From: Gemmatimonadota bacterium
Lineage (GTDB): Bacteria > Gemmatimonadota > Gemmatimonadetes > Longimicrobiales > Longimicrobiaceae
Assembly (NCBI GenBank): GCA_019348475.1
Contig: JAHWJJ010000134.1
Location: forward strand, 1 to 9,919
DNA length: 9,919 nucleotides
Direction of reading: 5' to 3'
Each line of letters starts with the position of its first letter. The first letter of the stretch is position 1. Positions 4,433-9,888 of this stretch are shown one piece after another. The position numbers and the translations under genes are program-made. Under the pieces are notes generated by a model. That model was not told the DNA's origin and did not search any database. It saw only the letters and a list, made by a program, of their open reading frames with translations.

Positions 4433-6397
4433 ATGCCTTCATCGCCCACGCTGAGCCCGGACGTGACCGACGCCCCCGCCATCGCCCCGGATCCGCAGAG
4501 CGTATTGCTGGAGCGCTTTGGCCTGCGCGAGTTTCGCGACGGTCAGCGCCAGGTGATCGACTGCCTGCTGGGCGGCGGCAGCGCGCTGGCGGTGTTCCCC
4601 ACCGGCGGCGGCAAGTCGCTGTGCTACCAGCTTCCCGCCCTGCTGCTGGACGGCGTGACCGTGGTCGTCTCGCCGCTGATCGCGCTGATGAAGGACCAGA
4701 TCGACTACCTGCGCGGCCGCGGGATCCAGGCGGCGCGGCTGGACAGCTCGCTCTCGCGCGAGGAGAGCGCCGCGGTGGAGCGCGGGCTGCGCGCGGGGAC
4801 GCTCAAGCTGCTGTACGTGGCGCCGGAGCGCTTCAACAACGCGCGCTTTCTGGACCAGCTGGGCCGCGCGCGCATCTCGCTGTTCGCCGTGGACGAGGCG
4901 CACTGCATATCGCAGTGGGGCCACAACTTTCGCCCGGACTACCTGAAGCTGGCCGAGACGGCGCGCACCGTGGGCGTGGAGCGCGTGCTGGCCCTTACGG
5001 CGACGGCCACCCCCGCTGTGGTGCAGGACATCTGCGAGAGCTTCGCCATTCCGCGCGAGTGCGCCGTCGTCACCGGGTTCCATCGCCCCAACCTCTTTCT
5101 GTCCACCGTCCCCACCGAGCGCGCCCGGCGCGAGCGCGTGCTGCTGGAGCGCATCCGCGGCCGCGACGCGGGGCCGGGGATCGTCTACGTGACGCTGCAG
5201 AAGACGGCGGAGTGGGTGTCGAAGGCGCTGGCGGATGCGGGGGTGCCGGCGCGGGCCTACCACGCGGGGATGGATGCGGAGCAGCGCACGGCGGTGCAGG
5301 AGTGGTGGAAGGGCTCGGACCAGGCGATGGTGGTGGCGACGATCGCCTTCGGCATGGGGATCGACAAGGCGGACGTGCGATACGTCTACCACTTCAACCT
5401 GCCCAAGGGGCTGGAGAGCTACAGCCAGGAGATCGGCCGCGCCGGGCGCGACGGGCTTCCCTCCACCGTGGAGCTGCTGGGGAGCCTGGAAGACCTGTCG
5501 ACGCTGGAGAACTTCGCGTACGGCGATACGCCCGACCACGAGGCCATCCGCGGCCTGGTACAGGAGGTGGCGGACTGCGGCCCCACCTTCGACGTGGCGC
5601 CGCAGAGCCTGGGCAACCGCCACGACATCCGGCAGCTGGTGCTGCGCACCGCCCTCACGTACCTGGAGCTGGCGGGGATCCTCCGGCAGAGCACGCCTTT
5701 CTACGCCGGGTACAGGATCCGCCCCACGGTGCCCGTCCGGGAGATCGTCGGCCGCTTTCAGGGGGAGCGAGCGCAGTTCGTGGACGGCATCTTTCGCCGG
5801 GCGAAGTTCGGGAGGACGTGGTACACGCTGGAACTGGACGGGCTGGAGCCGGAGGAGCGCAGCCGCACCGTGCGCGCGGTGGAGTACCTGGGCGAGCAGG
5901 GGGTGGCGGAGGTGCAGGCCAGCGACCTGCGGCTGCGCTTTCAGAAGCTGGTCGCGCATCCCGACGTGGACGCGGTGACGGAGGACCTGGTGGCGCGCTT
6001 TCACCGCAGCGAAGAGGCGGAGATCGCGCGCATGGGGGCGATGGCGGAGCTGGTGACGCGCGACGGATGCCAGACCAATTACCTGCTGGCGTACTTCGGC
6101 GAGCCCCACGAGCTGCCGTGCGGCCACTGCACCTGGTGCCAGACGGAGCGCGCCACCGCCTTTCCCCCGCTGCCGCCGCCGCAGCCGATCGAGGCGCGGG
6201 TGGAGGCCTCCGCCTTCGCCGCGCTGGTGCGCGCCCACCCGGACGCGCTGGCCACGCCGCGGCGCCGCGCGCGCTTTCTGTGCGGACTGGCCAGCCCCGC
6301 GCTCAGCGCCGCGAAGCTCAGCCGCCACGCGCTGTTCGGCGCGCTGGAGGACCACCGCTTCGCCGAGGTGCTTGCCTGGTGCGAGCGGCAGGGGTGA
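4433..6397 (+). CDS. recQ: RecQ-family ATP-dependent DNA helicase
   Basis: The 654-residue protein is a superfamily 2 3'-5' DNA helicase acting in recombination and fork repair. The motifs run in order: motif 0 FGLREFRDGQRQ (29-40), Walker A PTGGGKS with K61, DEAH box 154-157 followed by the RecQ aromatic-rich loop HCISQWGHNFRPDY (157-170), motif III LTATATP (188-194), motif V AFGMGIDKADVR (305-316) and motif VI QEIGRAGRDG (332-341). A winged-helix-like part follows at about 395-510. The zinc-type cysteines (C546 in DGCQTNYLLAYFGE, then C563, C566, C569 in CGHCTWC) lie after it rather than directly after the core as in E. coli RecQ. A helical tail (about 590-650) replaces a recognisable HRDC domain. 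The ATG is fixed by lying just before the conserved N-terminus; there is no ribosome site (see promoter). Helicase activity is near certain; the gene name is by family. Confidence 0.95.
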   Translation: MPSSPTLSPDVTDAPAIAPDPQSVLLERFGLREFRDGQRQVIDCLLGGGSALAVFPTGGGKSLCYQLPALLLDGVTVVVSPLIALMKDQIDYLRGRGIQAARLDSSLSREESAAVERGLRAGTLKLLYVAPERFNNARFLDQLGRARISLFAVDEAHCISQWGHNFRPDYLKLAETARTVGVERVLALTATATPAVVQDICESFAIPRECAVVTGFHRPNLFLSTVPTERARRERVLLERIRGRDAGPGIVYVTLQKTAEWVSKALADAGVPARAYHAGMDAEQRTAVQEWWKGSDQAMVVATIAFGMGIDKADVRYVYHFNLPKGLESYSQEIGRAGRDGLPSTVELLGSLEDLSTLENFAYGDTPDHEAIRGLVQEVADCGPTFDVAPQSLGNRHDIRQLVLRTALTYLELAGILRQSTPFYAGYRIRPTVPVREIVGRFQGERAQFVDGIFRRAKFGRTWYTLELDGLEPEERSRTVRAVEYLGEQGVAEVQASDLRLRFQKLVAHPDVDAVTEDLVARFHRSEEAEIARMGAMAELVTRDGCQTNYLLAYFGEPHELPCGHCTWCQTERATAFPPLPPPQPIEARVEASAFAALVRAHPDALATPRRRARFLCGLASPALSAAKLSRHALFGALEDHRFAEVLAWCERQG

Positions 6398-6447
6398 GCG
6401 ATCGAGGGGTTGCGAGGTGCCGCGGGCGCGGCCCACTCTAGAGGCCC

Positions 6448-6519
6448 GTTCACCCGTTCACCCGTTCACCCGTTCACCCGTTCACCCCTTCACCCCTTCA
6501 CCCCTTCACCCGTTCACTC
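6448..6519 (+). repeat. Tandem octamer array, about nine units, upstream of SRPBCC gene
   Basis: Contiguous 8-base units: GTTCACCC five times from 6448, CTTCACCC three times from 6488, then a degenerate GTTCACTC at 6512. Read with CAC first the units are CACCCGTT and CACCCCTT. The array fills half of the 161-base gap after recQ and ends about 40 bases before the next ATG. Like the array upstream of corA it has period 8 and a CAC start in the sense of the downstream gene. The third position of the unit before CAC switches in a block (G to C), suggesting expansion by slippage. Confidence 0.92.
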
Positions 6520-6558
6520 ACCCGGTGCCTCACCGCCTCCTGCCGCCCCTGACCGCAC

Positions 6559-7023
6559 ATGCCCCAGATCACCGCAGGCGCATCCGCCGTCGTCCATGCA
6601 CCGCCCGCAACGGTCTACGGAATCCTGAGCGACTACCACGAAGGCCATCCCGCCATCCTGCCGCGGCCGCCGTTCGGCGCGCTGGTGGTGGAGAGCGGCG
6701 GTACCGGCGCCGGGACCGTGTTCCGCGTGCAGACGCGGCAGGGGCTCGCCATGCGCACCTACCGGATGGCGGTGACGGAGCCGGAGCCGGGTCGCCTGCT
6801 GGTGGAGACGGCCGTGGATTCGGACCTGGTCTCCACCTTTCGGGTGGAGCCGGTGGAGGGCGGCCATTCGCGCGTGACCATCACCACGCGCTGGACGCGT
6901 GGCGGGGTGCAGGGCCTCGTGGAACGGCTGCTGGTGCCGGCGCTCGCCGCGCCGATCTACCGAAAGGAGATCGCGAACCTGGAGCGGCTGGCGCGCGAGC
7001 GGACCGGCGGCACGCAGGGCTGA
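6559..7023 (+). CDS. SRPBCC-fold protein (polyketide cyclase/dehydrase-like)
   Basis: The 154-residue protein fits the START/Bet v 1-like SRPBCC fold: a first strand and helix (ASAVVHAPPATVYGILSDYH, about 8-27, with the typical A-P-x-x-V-Y and D-Y), a run of strands with GTVFRVQTR (52-60), YRMAVTEPEPGRLLVET (68-84) and TFRVEPVEGGHSRVTITTRW (93-112), and the long C-terminal helix from about 117 (VQGLVERLLVPALAAPIYRKEIANL). The fold forms a cavity for hydrophobic ligands; no catalytic residue can be assigned, and many members have no known function. No signal peptide is present, so cytoplasmic. The ATG fits the domain start but no Shine-Dalgarno sequence is visible. It follows recQ by 161 bases, with the octamer array between. 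A hairpin follows its stop. Confidence 0.85.
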   Translation: MPQITAGASAVVHAPPATVYGILSDYHEGHPAILPRPPFGALVVESGGTGAGTVFRVQTRQGLAMRTYRMAVTEPEPGRLLVETAVDSDLVSTFRVEPVEGGHSRVTITTRWTRGGVQGLVERLLVPALAAPIYRKEIANLERLARERTGGTQG

Positions 7024-7073
7024 CCGGGGGGCATCCTGCATCGCCGCTGCGCCGGTACCGCACCGCCCGCCGA

Positions 7074-7116
7074 ATGCGCACGCGGCGAAGGGATGGGCCC
7101 CTCGCCGCGTGCGCAT
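7074..7116. terminator. Bidirectional hairpin between converging genes
   Basis: ATGCGCACGCGGCGA (7074-7088) is perfectly complementary to TCGCCGCGTGCGCAT (7102-7116), a 15-bp stem that extends inward by three G-C pairs after one mismatch (GGG 7090-7092 with CCC). It lies 50 bases after the SRPBCC stop codon and 12 bases beyond the end of the opposing small gene, the expected place for a shared terminator. There is no T-tract, as is common in high-GC genomes. Confidence 0.7.
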
Positions 7117-7128
7117 CCGCCGAGTCGG

Positions 7129-7335
7129 CTACGTGCCGTCGCCGGAGCTCTTTACCTCCACGTTCACGTCCGGCGCCTCTACCTGCGGCACGTTCACGTC
7201 CACGTCGGCTTCCTGGCCGCCGCCGCGCATCACCAGCCATACCACCAGCACCAGCACCACCAGCAGCAGCAGGCCCAGCAGCATCGTGGATCCGCCGCCA
7301 GCGCGCTGGGGTCCGCGCGTGTTCACGTCCGTCAT
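7129..7335 (-). CDS. Small single-span membrane protein with acidic V-D/N-V tail
   Basis: A 68-residue protein: a short polar N-terminus (MTDVNTRGPQRAGGGST), one strongly hydrophobic span at about 18-36 (MLLGLLLLVVLVLVVWLVM), then a tail with alternating valine (ADVDVNVPQVEAPDVNVEV, 43-61). The start is supported by GGAGGAG on the minus strand at a spacing of 3 bases before the ATG. The same frame is open upstream to 7557, but that extension is Arg-rich and has no such site; an ATG at 7350 would add five residues. With Arg37 after the span and an acidic tail, the topology is not obvious. No family is recognised; tails of D-V-N-V type would form beta strands or bind cations or partners, which is speculation. 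It is divergent from the next plus-strand gene, with 242 bases between the starts. Confidence 0.72.
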   Translation of the reverse strand: MTDVNTRGPQRAGGGSTMLLGLLLLVVLVLVVWLVMRGGGQEADVDVNVPQVEAPDVNVEVKSSGDGT

Positions 7336-7577
7336 GCGCTCCTCCGTCGGCATCGCATCACCCCGGGCCCGGAGTGGGCCCCGGCACAGCGCCCGGTGCG
7401 TTCTCCGTGCCATCCGCGCGCGAAATCCCTTGCGGCCGGCAGCGCGCGCCGTGGCCCCGGCAGCACCTCGCCGGGTTCCATCTTGTGAAAACCACCGCCG
7501 CGTGGGATGTTCACGCGCGCGATGCCGCGGGTCCTGCGGCATCATCCGCCCCCTCATCCCTGTCCGGCCGAGAACCC
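7336..7577. other. Divergent intergenic region with leader hairpin
   Basis: These 242 bases separate the starts of the small membrane protein gene (minus) and the exported protein gene (plus), so both promoters should lie here. The only A+T-richer patch is around 7478-7495, with TTGTGA at 7483-7488 and a weak GATGTT 17 bases on (7506-7511). A palindromic GGGCCC pair occurs at about 7364-7380. GATGCCGC (7521-7528) and GCGGCATC (7536-7543) form a perfect 8-bp stem with a 7-base loop. Confidence 0.4.
7521..7543 (+). promoter_or_regulatory. Perfect 8-bp hairpin in 5' leader
   Basis: GATGCCGC and GCGGCATC enclose GGGTCCT. The hairpin ends 34 bases before the ATG at 7578, a position where it could fold in the mRNA leader of the exported protein gene or act as an operator. 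No function is shown. Confidence 0.35.
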
Positions 7578-8165
7578 ATGCCCGCCTCCCTGCTCCGCGC
7601 CCTGCTCCTCGCCGCCGCCCTCCTCCTGCCGATGCGCACGGCCGCGCAGAGCAGCGGCCACACGCTGGAGCCCGGGGATACGGTGCGGGTGCAGGCGGAC
7701 GCGTGGGGCCCGCGGCTGGTGGAAGGCGAGCTGCTGGTGTATCACACCGACAGCCTGGCCGTGCGCGAAAGCGCGACGGGCACCCGCTACGCGGTGGCCA
7801 CGGAAGGGGTGCAGCGGCTGCTGAAGAACGAGGGGGTGAACCGGCGCCGGTCCGTGCGGCGGTTCGCGGTGGCGGGGGTGTTCATGGGCTTTGCGACGGG
7901 CGTCGTGCTGGGTCCGCTCGTCTCGATGGAGCGCAAGGACGAGAACTTCGTGGGCGCCACCCTGGTCACCAGCCTGGGCGGCGGCGCGCTGGGGCTGGGG
8001 CTGGGCGCCGCGGCCAGCGCGCTGTTCGCCCGCGAGCACTGGCAGCCCTTCCGCACCCCCATCCTCCCTCCCGCGCCGCCCCCGCGACCATCCGCGTCTC
8101 CACCCCCGCGCCCTGACGCCACACCTTCGACAGTTCTACTGCGGGTTCGGCCTCGAGTGAGGTAG
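7578..8165 (+). CDS. Exported protein with glycine-rich membrane-like segment, unknown function
   Basis: The 195-residue protein begins with a signal peptide (MPASLLRALLLAAALLLPMR, cleavage probably after TAA at about residue 23). Residues about 29-82 look like a small beta domain (GDTVRVQADAWGPRLVEGEL, then YHTDSLAVRESATGTRYAVA), a pattern of the kind in which a value is written, tuned and read by a hydrophobic core; no named domain is certain. After a basic stretch (NRRRSVRRF, 88-96) two hydrophobic Gly/Ala-rich segments follow (97-115 and 127-150, including GGGALGLGLGAAASALF), resembling glycine-zipper membrane segments. The tail (160-195) is Pro/Arg-rich. The frame is open far upstream, but only this ATG gives a signal peptide; the ribosome site is weak. 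It converges on the lipoprotein pair. I do not recognise a function. Confidence 0.72.
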   Translation: MPASLLRALLLAAALLLPMRTAAQSSGHTLEPGDTVRVQADAWGPRLVEGELLVYHTDSLAVRESATGTRYAVATEGVQRLLKNEGVNRRRSVRRFAVAGVFMGFATGVVLGPLVSMERKDENFVGATLVTSLGGGALGLGLGAAASALFAREHWQPFRTPILPPAPPPRPSASPPPRPDATPSTVLLRVRPRVR

Positions 8166-8201
8166 ACCGACTTGCGCGCGTGCGCTCCTCGAAGAGAAGG
8201 A

Positions 8202-8232
8202 TGCTCGGCGGGCTCCGCCAAAGGGCTGAGCA
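8202..8232. terminator. Candidate terminator hairpin between converging genes
   Basis: TGCTC GGCGG (8202-8211), loop GCT, CCGCC (8215-8219), then, after an 8-base bulge, GAGCA (8228-8232) complete a two-part stem. A second short stem GAGGAA/TTCCTC follows (8250-8255 and 8260-8265). Both lie in the 123-base gap between the converging stops at 8165 and 8289. Confidence 0.38.
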
Positions 8233-8288
8233 CCAGCAGGGGGTGAGTAGAGGAAGGGATTCCTCAGCCGCGAGCGAGCCAGGATCAG

Positions 8289-8660
8289 CTACTCCCGCTG
8301 CATCCGCGCCGTAACCTCGCGCATCTCGGGGCCGCACTCGCCGGCCCGCACCCGGATGTCGCTGCGGGCCCACGCGCGGTAGCCGGGGGCCTCCACCGCC
8401 ACCGTGTAGCGTCCGGCGGGGCCCAGGGCCGCCAGGGTGCTTCCCCAGTGGCGCAGCGAATCCGTCTCCGCGCCCACGATCCACCGCCCCCGCGCCCCCG
8501 GAAGTAGGCTTTGTCCGGTCGCGGAATCCACCACCGCCACCTGCAGGGCGACCGGCGGGGCGAAGACGTCCATGGGCATGGCGCATTGCACCGGTCCTTC
8601 CTGGCACGCGGCGGCAAGGGCCAGCAGCGGAAGCAGGACGGCTCCAGGGGTGCCGTTCAT
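8289..8660 (-). CDS. Small lipoprotein, paralogue of its upstream neighbour
   Basis: The 123-residue protein has a lipoprotein signal peptide ending LALAAAC with Cys19. The rest is one small beta domain, VALQVAVVDSATGQSLLPGA (37-56), then TDSLRHW (66-72), ALGPAGRYTVAVEAPGYRAW (78-97) and AGECGPEMREVTARM (106-120). The G-x-Y-x-V-x-x-x-A-P-G-Y pattern is that of carboxypeptidase-regulatory-like (Ig-fold) domains. Besides the lipid Cys it has only C26 and C109, positioned as in the neighbour and likely to form a disulfide. The frame is open upstream to 9404, but the signal peptide fixes this ATG. No Shine-Dalgarno sequence is visible, so translation may depend on the gene 32 bases upstream. Function unknown. 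Confidence 0.82.
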   Translation of the reverse strand: MNGTPGAVLLPLLALAAACQEGPVQCAMPMDVFAPPVALQVAVVDSATGQSLLPGARGRWIVGAETDSLRHWGSTLAALGPAGRYTVAVEAPGYRAWARSDIRVRAGECGPEMREVTARMQRE

Positions 8661-8692
8661 GGAGAGAAGGCCTTGGAAAAGGGGCGCGAAGA

Positions 8693-9070
8693 TTACTGCG
8701 TGGGCTGCGGCGTGGCGGCCACACGCACGGTGGCGGGCCCGCACTCCGTCTTTTCGACCACCAGGCCGCCCTGCACCCATTCGGCGTGGCCGGGGCGGTG
8801 CACGCGCACCTGGTACACGCCCGGGGGGCCGAACGCCGCCAGCTGGGGAACGCCCTCCCCGCGCACCGTGTGACGCAGGGAGTCGGTCATGGTGGCCACC
8901 GTGTACCAGCCGCGCGCCTCGGTGGCCACGGACTCGCCCGTGACCGCGTCGAACACGCCCACCACCACCGCCGGCTGCGGGTCCTGCGGGCAGACCACGG
9001 ACAGCGCCACGTCCTTGCAGGCGGCCAGCGCCAGGCACAGGGCCGGCACGAGCAGCGCGGGGATCTTCAT
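8693..9070 (-). CDS. Small lipoprotein, first of a tandem paralogous pair
   Basis: The 125-residue protein starts MKIPALLVPALCLALAACKD, a textbook lipoprotein signal with Cys18 in LAAC. The Asp at +2 is preceded by Lys at the first position after Cys; sorting cannot be judged. It shares with the downstream gene VVGVFDAVTGESV (37-49), TDSLRH (62-67), AAFGPPGVYQVRVHRPGHAEW (78-98, similar Ig-like strand pattern) and ECGP (109-112), and the same cysteine spacing (C27, C110 in addition to the lipid Cys). The two are therefore a tandem duplication, probably one transcript with a 32-base gap. The gene is divergent from the ECF sigma factor gene, 308 bases between starts, which suggests joint control. 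Function unknown; an outer-membrane or periplasmic role is inferred from the anchor. Confidence 0.85.
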   Translation of the reverse strand: MKIPALLVPALCLALAACKDVALSVVCPQDPQPAVVVGVFDAVTGESVATEARGWYTVATMTDSLRHTVRGEGVPQLAAFGPPGVYQVRVHRPGHAEWVQGGLVVEKTECGPATVRVAATPQPTQ

Positions 9071-9162
9071 CGTTCTTGCAAACCAGGGTGTTCAGCACGT
9101 GCGGGCGCGGCGACGGGACGGCCGCGCGGTCCTGCACCGGGAGAACGATCCACCCGCGCACG

Positions 9163-9208
9163 TCGTGACACGGCAAAAGCTTGCGCGCGGGCCCCGGCCA
9201 TGTCACGA
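9163..9208. promoter_or_regulatory. Widely spaced inverted repeat, candidate operator
   Basis: TCGTGACA (9163-9170) and TGTCACGA (9201-9208) are perfectly complementary, 30 bases apart. Each arm also adjoins CGGCAA or its complement TTGCCG (9171-9176 and 9209-9214, in permuted order). It lies between divergent genes and overlaps the candidate promoter at 9181-9209. A regulator binding two half-sites is possible. Confidence 0.35.
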
Positions 9209-9209
9209 T
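9181..9209 (+). promoter_or_regulatory. Candidate promoter for sigma factor operon
   Basis: TTGCGC (9181-9186) and CACGAT (9204-9209) have a 17-base spacer; the -10 box is preceded by TGT, an extended -10 feature. The boxes match consensus at four and three of six positions. The leader would be about 160 bases. It is weak evidence by itself, but the position is right. Confidence 0.3.
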
Positions 9210-9322
9210 TGCCGGCGGCGGGGCGTTCTTTGAGCACTGCCGGACGCGGGGCGCGCCCCACCCCGTCCGCGTCCGGCCCGGAATCGGCGTCTTCCCGAGC
9301 GATGACCTCGTGCCAGCCACGC

Positions 9323-9382
9323 ATGCCGACCGTCCCGCCCGGGACGGCGCCGCCACGCCTGCCGCGCCCGGAGCACGCGTGA
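9323..9382 (+). CDS. Possible proline-rich leader peptide overlapping sigma factor start
   Basis: A 19-codon frame encodes MPTVPPGTAPPRLPRPEHA and its TGA (9380-9382) overlaps the GTG start of the sigma factor (9379-9381) in a GTGA arrangement. Eight of 19 residues are proline. No Shine-Dalgarno sequence precedes its ATG, so it may not be translated. If it is, it could couple translation to the sigma gene. It is equally likely to be chance in G+C-rich DNA. Confidence 0.22.
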   Translation: MPTVPPGTAPPRLPRPEHA

Positions 9383-9888
9383 GCGCCGTACAGGGGGGGA
9401 GCACGGATTACGACGCGCTGTTCCGCGACGTGTATCCGTCGCTGTTCCGCTACCTGCACCGCCTGACCGGCGACCAGGACGCGGCCGAGGACATCGCGCA
9501 GGAATCGTTCGTGCGGCTGCTGGGCCGCTCCATGCCGGAGCAGGAGGCGCGGCTGTGGCTGTTCACCGTGGCGACGAACCTGTTCCGCGACAGCACCCGC
9601 ACCTCGCGGCGGCGGGAGCGGCTGCTCTCGGCCACGCCGTGGAAGCCGTCCGCACTTCCCGCGCCCGACGAGTCGCTGGAGCGCGGGCGCACCGTCGCCT
9701 CGGTACGGGCGGCGCTGGAGCAGATCCCCGCCCGCGACCGGCAGATGCTGCTGATGCGCGAAGAGGGGTTTCGATACGATGAGATCGCCCGCGTGGCCGA
9801 GGTGGCCCCGGGCTCGGTAGGCACGCTGCTGGCCCGCGCGACCCGGCGGTTCCTTGCGGTGTATGACGCGCGACTGGAGGAAGGATGA
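9379..9888 (+). CDS. ECF-type RNA polymerase sigma factor
   Basis: The 169-residue reading uses the GTG at 9379, preceded by GGAG with a 5-base gap. The frame is open to 9181, but the extra 66 residues are Pro/Arg/Gly-rich and outside the family. Region 2 covers residues about 11-75 (YDALFRDVYPSLFRYLHRLT, DAAEDIAQESFVRLL, and LWLFTVATNLFRD). Region 4 covers about 110-165 (ALEQIPARDRQMLLMREEG and the HTH YDEIARVAEVAPGSVGTLLA). The linker of about 35 residues and absence of regions 1 and 3 are as in extracytoplasmic-function sigma factors, which direct RNA polymerase to a small regulon in response to envelope signals. The next gene starts in its stop codon (ATGA), as is usual for a sigma/anti-sigma operon. 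Regulon unknown; the divergent lipoproteins are candidates. Confidence 0.93.
   Translation: MSAVQGGSTDYDALFRDVYPSLFRYLHRLTGDQDAAEDIAQESFVRLLGRSMPEQEARLWLFTVATNLFRDSTRTSRRRERLLSATPWKPSALPAPDESLERGRTVASVRAALEQIPARDRQMLLMREEGFRYDEIARVAEVAPGSVGTLLARATRRFLAVYDARLEEG

Larger units (their letters stand above)
9071..9378. other. Divergent regulatory region between lipoprotein pair and sigma factor
   Basis: These 308 bases separate the lipoprotein start from the sigma-factor start. They contain an 8-bp inverted repeat TCGTGACA/TGTCACGA (9163-9170 and 9201-9208), a candidate plus-strand promoter overlapping it, and a 19-codon frame at 9323-9382. No classic ECF-type GGAAC -35 box is evident on either strand. 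Confidence 0.45.

Noticed and set aside
4258..6441. Very long open frames in the two other plus-strand frames and on the minus strand across recQ (for example 4258-6441 plus, 4439-6436 minus)
   Set aside because: They are Arg/Ala/Gly-rich products of 70% G+C codon bias over a gene whose real frame has complete helicase motifs.
3453..6519. Octamer arrays as possible CRISPR
   Set aside because: Units are 8 bases and contiguous, with no spacers and no cas genes.
7336..7557. Upstream extension of the small membrane protein to 7557
   Set aside because: The Arg/Ala-rich extension lacks a ribosome site, whereas the ATG at 7333-7335 follows GGAGGAG.
9181..9378. TTG start at 9181 extending the sigma factor by 66 residues
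   Set aside because: The extension is Pro/Arg-rich, outside the ECF family, and the GTG at 9379 has a GGAG ribosome site and begins just before region 2.
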